A stretch of 64,000 nt of DNA from assembly GCF_003952165.1 (NCBI RefSeq), contig NZ_RXFT01000002.1, forward strand, positions 310,001 through 374,000. Direction: 5' to 3'. Shown here piece by piece: positions 1 through 8,004 of the stretch; the first letter of the stretch is position 1; the number at the start of each line of letters is the position of its first letter. The notes below the pieces were generated by a model. That model was given only the letters and a program-made list of their open reading frames with translations. It was not told where the DNA came from and searched no databases. The DNA comes from Variovorax guangxiensis. GTDB taxonomy: Bacteria > Pseudomonadota > Gammaproteobacteria > Burkholderiales > Burkholderiaceae_C. The position numbers and the translations under genes are program-made.

Positions 1-729
1 GGCGGGCGGCAGCTGCGCGATGCCCAGCCCCGCGAGCGCGGCCCTGCGCAGCGCCTGGGCGGTGTTGCCGGTGAAGCGGCCGGTGACCTGCACTTCTTCC
101 TCCACGCCGTCGGGGCCGGTGAGGCGCCAGGTGGTGTGGCCGGTGGGCGTCGAGGGTGTCACGCAGTCGTGTCCGGCCAGATCCTGCAGGCTCTTCGGTT
201 CGCCGCGCCGCGCGATGTAGGCGGGGCTCGCGAGCAGGCCTGCACTGCGGGTGGCCAGCCGCCGGCCGACGTAGCCAGAGTCGCGCAGCACGCCGCCGCG
301 GAAGGCCACGTCGATCCGCTCGGCGATCAGGTCGGCGGCCGCGTCGCTGAGCACGAAGTCGAGCTTGACCAGCGGATGCTCGGCCAGGAAGTCGGCCACC
401 CATTCCATGGGGAAGAAATCGAAGAAGTCCGCCGGCGCGGCCACCCGCACGAGGCCGCTGGGCTCCTGGCCGCCGGCCGCCAGCGCCTGCCCGGCGGCGG
501 CCAGCCCGTCGATCAGGCCGGCGCACCGGTCGTGGAAATCCTGCCCGGCGCTGGTGAGCGTGAGCTTGCGGGTGGAGCGCTGCATCAGTCGGGTGCCCAG
601 CTGCGATTCGAGCTGCTGGATGCGCCGGCTCACGGTGTTGGGCGGCAGGCCCAGCCGCCGGGCGGCCTCGGCAAAGCTGCCGTGGCGCACCACCTGGACG
701 AAGACGGCGACGTCGTTGAGGTCGAACAT
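1..729 (-). CDS. LysR-family transcriptional regulator, C-terminus cut by window edge
   Basis: The reverse strand reads open from an ATG at 729 to the first base of the window, giving 243 residues of a family usually near 300. The start MFDLNDVAVFVQ and the helix-turn-helix segment around AARRLGLPPNTVSRRIQQLE (residues about 22-41) are typical of LysR proteins of the one-dimensional 'DsdC/AaeR-like' type. An effector-binding domain begins near residue 90. It is divergent from the DoxX/FMN-reductase/pirin genes and is the likely regulator of that set; this link is inferred from layout only. The missing end lies outside the window, so truncation is not a mutation. Confidence 0.9.
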   Translation of the reverse strand, partial: MFDLNDVAVFVQVVRHGSFAEAARRLGLPPNTVSRRIQQLESQLGTRLMQRSTRKLTLTSAGQDFHDRCAGLIDGLAAAGQALAAGGQEPSGLVRVAAPADFFDFFPMEWVADFLAEHPLVKLDFVLSDAAADLIAERIDVAFRGGVLRDSGYVGRRLATRSAGLLASPAYIARRGEPKSLQDLAGHDCVTPSTPTGHTTWRLTGPDGVEEEVQVTGRFTGNTAQALRRAALAGLGIAQLPPA

Positions 730-815
730 GGCGGCTGATTCCTTCAATTCATGGACGAGTGCAATCCGACTCTACCGTCTAGTCGATCAATAGGTGCGCG
801 CCTAACCTTCTGCCC

Positions 816-1199
816 ATGACTTCCACATCGCTCGCTTCCCCCACGCAACGCCGCATCGTCTGGGGCGTGCGCATCCTGCTGGCCCTGGCTTTCGGCGCTG
901 CCGGAGCCGCCAAGCTGGCCGGCGCGCCGCAGATGGTCCAGGTGTTCGACGCCATCGGCTTCGGCCAGTGGTTCCGCTACGTGACGGGCCTGGTCGAGGT
1001 CGGCGGCGCCGTGCTGCTGCTGGTGCCCGCGACCGGCTTCCTCGGCGGCCTGCTGCTGTTCGCGACCATGGTCTGTGCCGTGGCCACGCACCTCGCGCTG
1101 ATCGGCGGCAACCCGGCGCCGGCCGTGGTGCTGGCTGCGCTGTCGGGCTTCGTCGCCTGGCGGCTGTGGCCCGTGCCGCAACCGGCCACGGCCGCCTGA
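816..1199 (+). CDS. DoxX-like small membrane protein
   Basis: A 127-residue protein with four hydrophobic segments, at about residues 15-33, 50-68, 72-92 and 96-115. The first helix ends in GAAGAAKLAG, the usual G/A-rich DoxX signature. DoxX-like proteins are inner-membrane proteins often paired with redox enzymes, and their biochemical role is poorly defined. It is followed by an NADPH-FMN reductase and a pirin, a combination seen as stress or quinone-response cassettes in proteobacteria. No clear ribosome-binding site is visible before this ATG. Family assignment is from hydropathy and motif only. Confidence 0.8.
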   Translation: MTSTSLASPTQRRIVWGVRILLALAFGAAGAAKLAGAPQMVQVFDAIGFGQWFRYVTGLVEVGGAVLLLVPATGFLGGLLLFATMVCAVATHLALIGGNPAPAVVLAALSGFVAWRLWPVPQPATAA

Positions 1200-1210
1200 G
1201 CTTCCCTTCA

Positions 1211-1237
1211 TTCTTCTTCTTCTTCTTCTTCTTCTTC
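1211..1237 (+). repeat. (TTC)9 microsatellite in the leader of the FMN-reductase gene
   Basis: Nine perfect TTC triplets lie between the DoxX stop (1199) and the FMN-reductase start (1258). The tract is a pure pyrimidine run on the plus strand. It falls in the 5' untranslated region, 20 nt before the start codon, so slippage would change spacing and not reading frame. Confidence 0.95.
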
Positions 1238-1257
1238 CAGACCCCACGGAGTACCTC

Positions 1258-1842
1258 ATGACCGCACAACAACCCCGCATCGGCATCATCCTCGGCTCCA
1301 CCCGCGAAGGCCGCTTCGGCGAGAAGCCCGCGCAGTGGATCCACGAGATCGCGAAGCAGCGCACCGACCTTGCCTTCGAGCTGGTCGACCTGCGCGACCA
1401 CCCGCTGCCCCTTTTCGACGAAGCCGGCGCGCCGGCCTGGGGCCCGGTGAAGAACGAGGCCGCCCAACGCTGGCAGGCGAAGCTGGCCAGCTTCGACGGC
1501 CTGATCGTCGTCACGCCCGAGTACAACCACGGCCCCAGTGCGGTGCTGAAGAACGCCATCGACTGGGCCTACAAGGAATTCATCCGCAAGCCGATCGGCT
1601 TCGTGGGCTACGGCGGCGTGGGTGCTGCGCGCGCGGTCGAGCAGCTGCGGCTGGTGGCCGTCGAGATGCAGATGGCGCCGGTGCGCCACGCGGTGCACAT
1701 CGGCATGGTCGAGTTCCTCGGCATCTGGCAGCAGGGCAAGAGCTTCGGCGACTTCCCGCACCTCGCGCAGTCGGCCACGGCGCTGCTCGACGACATCGCC
1801 TGGTGGACGAAGGCACTGAAGACCGCAAGGGAGGCCGTATGA
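1258..1842 (+). CDS. NAD(P)H-dependent FMN reductase family protein
   Basis: A 194-residue flavodoxin-fold protein. The N-terminal IGIILGSTREGR (residues about 8-19) is the phosphate-binding loop of the NADPH-dependent FMN reductase/ArsH-ChrR group, and TPEYNHGPSAVLKNAIDW (about 83-100) is its second flavin-contact signature. These cytosolic enzymes reduce flavin, quinones or azo compounds. Its stop overlaps the pirin start by four bases (ATGA), so the two are translationally coupled. The substrate cannot be told from sequence. Confidence 0.9.
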   Translation: MTAQQPRIGIILGSTREGRFGEKPAQWIHEIAKQRTDLAFELVDLRDHPLPLFDEAGAPAWGPVKNEAAQRWQAKLASFDGLIVVTPEYNHGPSAVLKNAIDWAYKEFIRKPIGFVGYGGVGAARAVEQLRLVAVEMQMAPVRHAVHIGMVEFLGIWQQGKSFGDFPHLAQSATALLDDIAWWTKALKTAREAV

Positions 1843-2699
1843 CCGCCGCAGTCGCAACGCGGGCCCGCGCCATCGTCTACCGTACGCGCGGTTCGCGCCA
1901 CGGCGGCATCACGCGGCTGATGAGCCCAGGCGACCTGGGCGAGTTCCTCAAGCCCTTCGTGTTCCTGGACCTCTTCGGCTTCGAGGTCACGGGCGGCCAC
2001 AAGGGCTTCGGCCTGCATCCGCACTCGGGCATCGCCACGCTGACCTGGCTGATGGAAGGCGACACGCAGTACGAGGACACCACCGGCGAGCAGGGCACGC
2101 TGCATGGCGGCGGCGTCGAGTGGATGCGCGCCGGCAACGGCGTGTGGCACACCGGCGCGCCCGCGCCCGCGCCCGGCGTGGAGCGCGTGAGCGGCTTCCA
2201 GCTGTGGGTGGCGCTGCCGCCTTCTGAAGAAAACGCGCCCGCGCAGAGCATGTACCTCGCGCCCTCGCAGGTGCCGCAGGAAGGCCCGGCGCGCGTGCTG
2301 CTCGGCCGATACGGCGCGGCGCAGAGCCCCGTCGCGGCGCCCTCGCCGATGAACTACCTGGCCGTGAAGCTGAAGGACGGCGAGCGCTGGAGCTATGTGC
2401 CGCCGGCCGGCCACACCGTGGGCTGGGTCGCGCTCAGCGCGGGCAGGCTCGAAGCGGGCGACGACACCGGCGGCCCCATCGCCGCCGGCGAGCTCGCGGT
2501 GTTCGAGGAATCGGGCGCGGCCATCGACTTCGTGGCCCATGGCGACACCTCCTTCGTGCTGGGCTCGGCAGTGAAGCATCCGCACGAACTGGTGATGGGC
2601 TACTACTCGGTGCACACCAGCAAGGCCGCGCTCGAGCAGGGCGAGGCCGAGATCCGGCGCATCGGCGCGAAGCTGCGGCAGGAAGGGCGGCTCGCCTAG
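1839..2699 (+). CDS. Pirin family protein (cupin)
   Basis: A 286-residue bicupin whose ATG overlaps the preceding TGA. It has the pirin metal-site region HPHSGIATLTW (residues about 64-74) and GNGVWHTG near residue 105. Classical pirins use three His and one Glu, the last pair in an H-x-E motif. Here the second half reads WHTG, so the Glu ligand is absent at the expected place. Pirins act as quercetin dioxygenases or redox-sensing cofactors; this subgroup has no firmly known substrate. Its context with an FMN reductase and DoxX suggests a redox or aromatic stress role. Confidence 0.9.
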   Translation: MTAAVATRARAIVYRTRGSRHGGITRLMSPGDLGEFLKPFVFLDLFGFEVTGGHKGFGLHPHSGIATLTWLMEGDTQYEDTTGEQGTLHGGGVEWMRAGNGVWHTGAPAPAPGVERVSGFQLWVALPPSEENAPAQSMYLAPSQVPQEGPARVLLGRYGAAQSPVAAPSPMNYLAVKLKDGERWSYVPPAGHTVGWVALSAGRLEAGDDTGGPIAAGELAVFEESGAAIDFVAHGDTSFVLGSAVKHPHELVMGYYSVHTSKAALEQGEAEIRRIGAKLRQEGRLA

Positions 2700-2813
2700 C
2701 CCCCGGGTAGTAAGTAACCCGGCATGCGCCGGGCGGGCGGCTGCGCCAGAATCGTTCGCTTCATCCCTTCATCGAACGATCCGACTGGTTTTGCAGCCAG
2801 CCTCAGCCCCGCC

Positions 2814-4019
2814 ATGAACATCGCCGATTCCTTCGTCACCAACGCCGCCCGCTTCGTCGAGATCCGGCGCGACATCCACGCGCACCCCGAGCTCGGCTTC
2901 GAGGAGCACCGCACCTCCGACAAGGTCGCGAAACTGCTCGCCGAATGGGGCATCGAGGTGCACCGCGGCATCGCGGGCACGGGGCTCGTCGGCGTGCTGC
3001 GCAAGGGCACGGGCAGCCGCACCATCGGCCTGCGCGCCGACATGGACGCGCTGCCGCTGCACGAGGCCAACGAGTTCGCCCACAAGTCGACCAACCCCGG
3101 CCGCATGCACGCCTGCGGCCACGACGGCCACACCACCATGCTGCTGGCCGCCGCCTGGCACCTGTCGCAACAAGGGCCCGACGACTTCGACGGCACGGTG
3201 AATTTCATCTTCCAGCCCGCCGAGGAGATGGGCAAGGCCGGCGCGAAGAAGATGATCGACGAGGGCCTGTTCGAGCGCTTTCCGTGCGACGCCGTCTTCG
3301 GCCTGCACAACTTCCCGGTCGGCGACGTGGGCCGCTTCGCGCTCAACGAAGGCGCGCTGATGGCCTCGAGCAACACCTACTTGATCACCGTGCGCGGACG
3401 CGGCACGCACGCCTCGATGCCGCACACCGGCATCGACCCGGTGGCGGCGGTGGTCACGCTCGCGCAGCAGCTGCAGACCATCGTGGCGCGCACCATCCCG
3501 AGCACCGAGCGCGCGCTGCTCGCCGTCACGCAGCTGCAGGGCTCCGATGCACCGAACGTGATTCCCGACGTCGCCACCGTGGGCGGCACCATCCGCACCT
3601 TCTCCATCGACGCCATCGACAAGCTCGAGGCCCGCCTGCGCGAAGTGGCGGCTGGCGTGGCGGCGGCGCACGGCTGCACCGCCGAGGTGTTCTTCAAGCG
3701 CTCGTCGCCGCCGACCGTGAACCACCCGGCCGAGGCGCGCTTCGCGGCCGGTGTGATGCGCGAGGTGGTGGGCGACGACATGGTCACCGACGACTTCCCC
3801 GCCGTGATGGGCGCCGAGGACTTCGCCCACATGCTGCTCGCGCGGCCCGGCTGCTACGCCTTCCTGGGCAATGGCGACGGCGATCACCGGCTCGACGGCC
3901 ACGGGCCCGGGCCTTGCATCATCCACAACACCTCGTTCGACTTCAACGACGAGATCATCCCGATCGGCGCGAGCTACTTCGTGAAGCTGGTGCAGCGCTG
4001 GCTGCCGGCGCGCGGCTGA
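2814..4019 (+). CDS. M20-family amidohydrolase (hippurate hydrolase/aminoacylase type)
   Basis: A 401-residue cytosolic metallo-amidase. Metal-binding motifs of the M20D group are visible: HACGHDGHTT near residue 99, QPAEE near 135, LHNFPVG near 163 and a C-terminal IIHNTSF near 370. It would remove acyl groups from N-acyl amino acids or similar amides. The ATG at 2814 is preferred over an upstream in-frame ATG (2724), because homologous M20D proteins begin directly before the RDIHAHPELGFEE motif. A Bug-type binding protein follows 43 nt later and may deliver its substrate. Confidence 0.92.
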   Translation: MNIADSFVTNAARFVEIRRDIHAHPELGFEEHRTSDKVAKLLAEWGIEVHRGIAGTGLVGVLRKGTGSRTIGLRADMDALPLHEANEFAHKSTNPGRMHACGHDGHTTMLLAAAWHLSQQGPDDFDGTVNFIFQPAEEMGKAGAKKMIDEGLFERFPCDAVFGLHNFPVGDVGRFALNEGALMASSNTYLITVRGRGTHASMPHTGIDPVAAVVTLAQQLQTIVARTIPSTERALLAVTQLQGSDAPNVIPDVATVGGTIRTFSIDAIDKLEARLREVAAGVAAAHGCTAEVFFKRSSPPTVNHPAEARFAAGVMREVVGDDMVTDDFPAVMGAEDFAHMLLARPGCYAFLGNGDGDHRLDGHGPGPCIIHNTSFDFNDEIIPIGASYFVKLVQRWLPARG

Positions 4020-4062
4020 TCGGCATTCCCTTTTCCTGTTGATGATGAAAGCGGCCACCCAG

Positions 4063-5043
4063 ATGAGCACGACCCCGTTCACCCGACGTTCTCTCGCAGC
4101 CTTTTTCGCGGCCGGCGCCGCTGCTTTGGCGATCGGCGTTCCGGCGCATGCGCAGCAACGCGTGATCCACATCGTCGTGCCCTTCGGCACCGGCGCGGTG
4201 CAGGACACGGTGGCGCGCGCCTTCAACAACGAGCTGGGCGCCGCGCTGAACGCCAGCGCCATCGTCGAGAACCGCGCGGGCGCGGGCGGCACCGTGGGCG
4301 CGGCTATCGTGGCGCGCGCGCCGGCCGACGGCAACACGCTGATCCTCGCGGCCGCGAGCCACAACATCGCGGGCTTCCTCTACAGCAAGCTCAGCTACGA
4401 CCCGCTGAAGGACTTCGTCGGCGTCGCCAATGTCGGCAACGCGGGCTACGTGCTGGCGGTGGCCAGCGGCATGGGCGTGTCGAGCACGGCCGACTTCATC
4501 AAGGAGGTCAAGGCCAACCCCGGCAAGTACAACTACGCCTCCGCCGGCAACGGCAGCGCCACGCACCTGGCGATGGCCTCCTTCCTCGCGAAGGCCGGCC
4601 TGCAGATGACGCACATCCCCACCAAGTCGACCGGCGAGGCCGTCAACGAGGTGCTCGCTGGCCGCGTGCAGGCGGTGATCTCCTCGAGCATCGGCGTGAT
4701 CGGCTTCCAGGACGACGCCCGCATGAAGCTGCTGGCCTCCACCGGCCAGTCGCGCAGCCCCTTCCTGCCCAAGCTGCCGACCGTGGCCGAGAGCGGGCTG
4801 CCGGGCTACGCCTTCGACTCGTGGATCGGCCTGCTCGCCCCCGCCGGCACGCCCAAGGCCGAGGTCGAGCGCCTGAACGCCGCAGCCAACAAGGTGCTGG
4901 CCGACCCGGCGATCCAGGAACGCTTCAAGCGCCTGGGCGTGGAGCCGCGCAGCCAGAGCGCGGAGGAGTTCCAGAAGCTGCTGCGCGCGGACTGGGATGC
5001 GATGGGCGCGGTGGTGAAGGCGTCGGGGGCCAAGGTCGACTGA
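4063..5043 (+). CDS. Bug-type tripartite tricarboxylate receptor (periplasmic binding protein)
   Basis: A 326-residue protein with a twin-arginine-like leader ([16 protein letters not shown], cleavage near AHA-QQ). It has the Bug signatures IVVPFGTGAVQDTVAR, VENRAGAGGTVG and a YASAGNG loop. Bug proteins bind carboxylates or small organic solutes for TctAB-type carriers. No TctA or TctB gene is in the window, so it is an orphan receptor. The 4063 ATG has GAAAG about 11 nt upstream; in-frame starts at 4042 and 4045 are possible but have no purine-rich site. It is downstream of the M20 amidohydrolase on the same strand. Confidence 0.93.
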   Translation: MSTTPFTRRSLAAFFAAGAAALAIGVPAHAQQRVIHIVVPFGTGAVQDTVARAFNNELGAALNASAIVENRAGAGGTVGAAIVARAPADGNTLILAAASHNIAGFLYSKLSYDPLKDFVGVANVGNAGYVLAVASGMGVSSTADFIKEVKANPGKYNYASAGNGSATHLAMASFLAKAGLQMTHIPTKSTGEAVNEVLAGRVQAVISSSIGVIGFQDDARMKLLASTGQSRSPFLPKLPTVAESGLPGYAFDSWIGLLAPAGTPKAEVERLNAAANKVLADPAIQERFKRLGVEPRSQSAEEFQKLLRADWDAMGAVVKASGAKVD

Positions 5044-5055
5044 CGGCGTGAAATT

Positions 5056-5130
5056 ACAAGCCTGACCCTATATTCAATAAAAATAAGGCAAAGCCGATAT
5101 TTTGACAAAACAAGCCAGGGCCGATATTCT
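5056..5130 (+). promoter_or_regulatory. hipBA promoter with three 27-bp-spaced direct repeats
   Basis: Three copies of a roughly 19-bp element (consensus AYAAGSCNNNNCCKATATT) start at 5056, 5083 and 5110, exactly 27 bp apart. The most conserved core, CCKATATT, lies at 5067-5074, 5094-5101 and 5121-5128. A promoter fits between the last two: TTGACA at 5102-5107, a 17-bp spacer, and TATTCT at 5125-5130. HipB-type antitoxins repress their own operon, so these are candidate HipB operators. The predicted transcript start (about 5137) is almost at the hipB ATG (5140). Confidence 0.75.
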
Positions 5131-5139
5131 GCAGCCGCA

Positions 5140-5598
5140 ATGGACTATCCCCTGCGCTTCGTCGATCAGCTGCGGCCGCACCTCAAGGCCCTGCGCAAGC
5201 AGCGCGGCCTGACGCAGGCGCAGGCCGGCGCCCTCGTCGGCGTCAGCCAGGCCCGCATCGCGGAGATCGAGGCGAACCCCGGCGCGGTCAGCTTCGAGCA
5301 GCTGATGAAGCTGCTGTCGGCGCTGGGAGCCTCCTTCTGCCTTCGCGACGAGGCTGCGCCGAACACCGTTCCCATTGCCGCGGAAGAACCCGCCCAGTAC
5401 GACGCCGTGAAGCTTCCGCCCGGCCCATGGACCGCCACGCCGATGAGCGACCAGTCGGTGCTGGTGCGCCTGGAGGCCGAATCGCCGGGTGCGCCGGGCG
5501 AATCGCTTCGTGCGCTCCAGGCGCTGAACCCCGGCAAGGACGTCAAGCCCACCTCGCGCCGGAACTTCGTCGTCCGGCCCAAGAGGGAGTCGTGGTGA
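5140..5598 (+). CDS. hipB: HipB-like antitoxin, XRE/Cro-type DNA-binding protein
   Basis: A 152-residue protein. Its N-terminal helix-turn-helix (about residues 14-66) includes LRKQRGLTQAQAGALVGVSQ and IAEIEANPGAVSFEQLMKLL, the HipB form of the XRE fold. The C-terminal 80 residues are longer than the short tail of E. coli HipB (88 residues in total). HipB neutralises HipA and represses the operon. The stop overlaps the hipA start. No Shine-Dalgarno sequence precedes the ATG, and the promoter predicts only a few leader bases, so translation may be leaderless. Confidence 0.88.
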   Translation: MDYPLRFVDQLRPHLKALRKQRGLTQAQAGALVGVSQARIAEIEANPGAVSFEQLMKLLSALGASFCLRDEAAPNTVPIAAEEPAQYDAVKLPPGPWTATPMSDQSVLVRLEAESPGAPGESLRALQALNPGKDVKPTSRRNFVVRPKRESW

Positions 5599-6956
5599 CG
5601 CAGGCCCTCGACGCCTGGATGAACGGAGAGCGCGTAGGCACCTGGATCGTCGAGCGCGGCGCCCATTCCTTCCGCTATGACCCGGCGTGGTTCGAATCGC
5701 CGCGGCGGCGGTCGCTGTCGCTGTCGATCCCGCTCAACAGCGCACTCGAGGTTCGCGGCGAGGTGGTCCGCAACTACTTCGACAACCTGCTGCCCGACAA
5801 CGACAGGATTCGCGCGCGGCTGCGCAACCGCTTCCGGCTCAAGGACGCCACGGCCTTCGGCCTGCTCGAAGCCATCGGCCGCGACTGTGTCGGTGCCGTT
5901 CAACTCGTGCCCGAAGGCGCCGTGCCGCAAGGCTGGAACGCCATCGACTGCGAGCCGCTGGACGAGGCGCAGATCGCCGAGCTGCTGCATGCCGTGCCGT
6001 CCGAAGACGTGCCGCAAGGCATGCGCGACGAAGACCTGTTTCGCATCTCGCTGGCCGGCGCGCAGGAAAAGACGGCGCTGACCCGCTGGAATGGCGCATG
6101 GTGCCGGCCGCATGGCGCCACGCCCACCACGCACATCGTGAAGCTGCCGCTCGGGCTGATCGGCGGCTCCAGGCGCGTCGACGCCTCCGATTCCGTGCAG
6201 AACGAATGGCTGTGCGCGCAGATCGTGCTGGCCCTCGGCCTGCCGGTGGCTCCGACTTCCATGGCCACCTTCGGCGGGCAGACGGTGCTGGTCGTGGAGC
6301 GCTTCGACCGCGAGTCGATGGACGGCGGGACCTGGATCGCACGCCTGCCGCAGGAAGATTTCTGCCAGGCCCTGGGCCTGCCGTCAGAAAGGAAGTACGA
6401 GCAGCACGGCGGGCCCGGCATGTCGAAGTGCCTGCAGCTGCTGCAAGGCAGCAGGAGCGCGGAAGACGGCGCGCGCTTCCTGCTCGCGCAGCTGGCTTTC
6501 TTCCTGCTCGCGGCCACCGACGGGCATGCCAAGAACTTCTCGATCCACCTCCAGCGCGGCGACGCCTACGAGATGACGCCGCTGTACGACGTCATCTCGA
6601 TGTGGCCGTATTTCGGCGATGGCGCCAATCAGTTCCAGCCGCGCAGGGCGGGCCTGGCGATGGCGATCCGCTCGAGGAACGTGCACTACGTGTTCCAGAC
6701 CATCCAGGCTCGCCACTGGCATGGCCTGGCGATGAAGAGCGGCGGCATCGGCGTGTGGAACGCGATGCTCGACCTGGTGGCATCTGTGGACGCCGCGCTG
6801 GGCGAGGTCGAGGCTCTGCTGCCGCCGGACTTTCCCGCGCGCACCTGGGAGGCCATCTCGCAGGGCATGCGAGGCGAGGCGAAGCGATTCCTGGCGGGCG
6901 CCGACATCGCCTCGCGGGAGGCTGCTCAGGACTCCGCGCTCAGGACTCCGAAGTGA
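5595..6956 (+). CDS. hipA: HipA-like serine/threonine kinase toxin
   Basis: A 453-residue kinase starting with GTG in a GTGA overlap with hipB, with an AAGAGGG ribosome-binding site at 5581-5587. HipA family landmarks are in order: an N-terminal HipA-N1 region with YFDNLLPDND near residue 60, the ATP-loop ISLAGAQEKTAL near 150, the catalytic DGHAKNFSIH near 308 and the metal-binding YDVIS near 331. E. coli HipA phosphorylates glutamyl-tRNA synthetase and causes persistence; the target here is unknown. All catalytic motifs look intact. The 3' end overlaps the convergent Bug gene by 17 bp. Confidence 0.93.
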   Translation: MTQALDAWMNGERVGTWIVERGAHSFRYDPAWFESPRRRSLSLSIPLNSALEVRGEVVRNYFDNLLPDNDRIRARLRNRFRLKDATAFGLLEAIGRDCVGAVQLVPEGAVPQGWNAIDCEPLDEAQIAELLHAVPSEDVPQGMRDEDLFRISLAGAQEKTALTRWNGAWCRPHGATPTTHIVKLPLGLIGGSRRVDASDSVQNEWLCAQIVLALGLPVAPTSMATFGGQTVLVVERFDRESMDGGTWIARLPQEDFCQALGLPSERKYEQHGGPGMSKCLQLLQGSRSAEDGARFLLAQLAFFLLAATDGHAKNFSIHLQRGDAYEMTPLYDVISMWPYFGDGANQFQPRRAGLAMAIRSRNVHYVFQTIQARHWHGLAMKSGGIGVWNAMLDLVASVDAALGEVEALLPPDFPARTWEAISQGMRGEAKRFLAGADIASREAAQDSALRTPK

Positions 6957-7926
6957 ACCCGATCTGCTTCACCAGCGGCCCCCAGCGCTCGTACTCGGCC
7001 TTCTGGTCGGCGGCCATGTCCTGCGGCGTGCCGCCGTTCGCGACCAGGCCGACCAGGGCCAGCGCGTCGATCACGGCCTTGTCCTTCAGCGCCCGGGTGA
7101 TGGCCGCGTTGGCGGTGGCGATGGTGGCGGCGGGCGTCCTGGCGGGCGCGTAGAAGCCGAACCACTCCTCGGAGGTCACGTCGGGGTAGCCCAGCTCCGC
7201 GAAGGTCGGCACGTCGGGCAGGAAAGGCGAGCGCTTCTTGCCGGAGGTGGCCAGCACGCGGATGCGGCCGGCCTTCACGTACTGCAGGTAGTCGCCGCTG
7301 GGGTTCATGGCCGCCGCGATCTGGCCGCCCACCAGGTCGGTGATGCTGGGCACGGTGCCGCGGTAGGGCACGTGCTTGAGATCGACGCCCGCGCGCATGC
7401 CCAGCAGCGCGCCCAGCAGGTGCGGCATGGAGCCGGCGCCCGGCGAGCCGTAGCTGGCCTTCTCGGGGTTGGCCTTGGCCCAGGCCAGGAAGTCCTTCAG
7501 CGTCTTGACCTCGGCCGGGACCGAGGGACCCACGGCCAGGCCGTGGAACATCACCGCGCCGATGGAAACGGCCGTCACGTCCTCGGGCTTGTACGAGAGC
7601 TTCGGATAGATGTACGGATACACCGAGAGCGCCGAGACAGGTGCCAGCGCCAGCACCGAGCCATCGGCCGGCGCGGCCTTGAGCGTCTCCAGTGCGATGC
7701 GCCCGCCCGCGCCGGGCTTGTTCTCCACGAAGCCCGGGTTCTTGCTGTAGGCCGTGCCACCGAGCTTCTCGGCCACGCGGCGCGCCACGCTGTCGCCGGC
7801 GCTGCCGGCGGGAAAGCCGTAGATGACCTTCACCTGCTCCAGCGCCTGCGCGATGGCGGCGAAGGGCGTCAGTGCGCCGGTGGCGGCGGCGCCTGCCATG
7901 GCGTTGAGGAAGTGGCGTCGTTGCAT
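6940..7926 (-). CDS. Bug-type tripartite tricarboxylate receptor
   Basis: A 328-residue periplasmic binding protein with a leader MQRRHFLNAMAGAAATGAL (twin-arginine-like RRHFL) and the Bug motifs VIYGFPAGSAGD, FVENKPGAGG and YGSPGAGSMPHL. It lies 78 bp downstream of acetoacetate-CoA ligase on the same strand and is probably co-transcribed with it. This suggests uptake of an acid that feeds acetoacetate or another 3-oxo acid. No membrane partner genes are nearby. Confidence 0.92.
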   Translation of the reverse strand: MQRRHFLNAMAGAAATGALTPFAAIAQALEQVKVIYGFPAGSAGDSVARRVAEKLGGTAYSKNPGFVENKPGAGGRIALETLKAAPADGSVLALAPVSALSVYPYIYPKLSYKPEDVTAVSIGAVMFHGLAVGPSVPAEVKTLKDFLAWAKANPEKASYGSPGAGSMPHLLGALLGMRAGVDLKHVPYRGTVPSITDLVGGQIAAAMNPSGDYLQYVKAGRIRVLATSGKKRSPFLPDVPTFAELGYPDVTSEEWFGFYAPARTPAATIATANAAITRALKDKAVIDALALVGLVANGGTPQDMAADQKAEYERWGPLVKQIGFTSES

Positions 7927-8004
7927 GTGCTGTGTCTCCTTGAGTTTGTGTGTTTGCGAAAGGGCTGGGGAAAACGGAAGGCGGCCCGGGAGGCTGCCGC
8001 GGAA

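Noticed and set aside
1206..1240. TTC tract as a CRISPR or coding repeat
   Set aside because: It has no spacers and lies between stop and start codons; it is a simple microsatellite.
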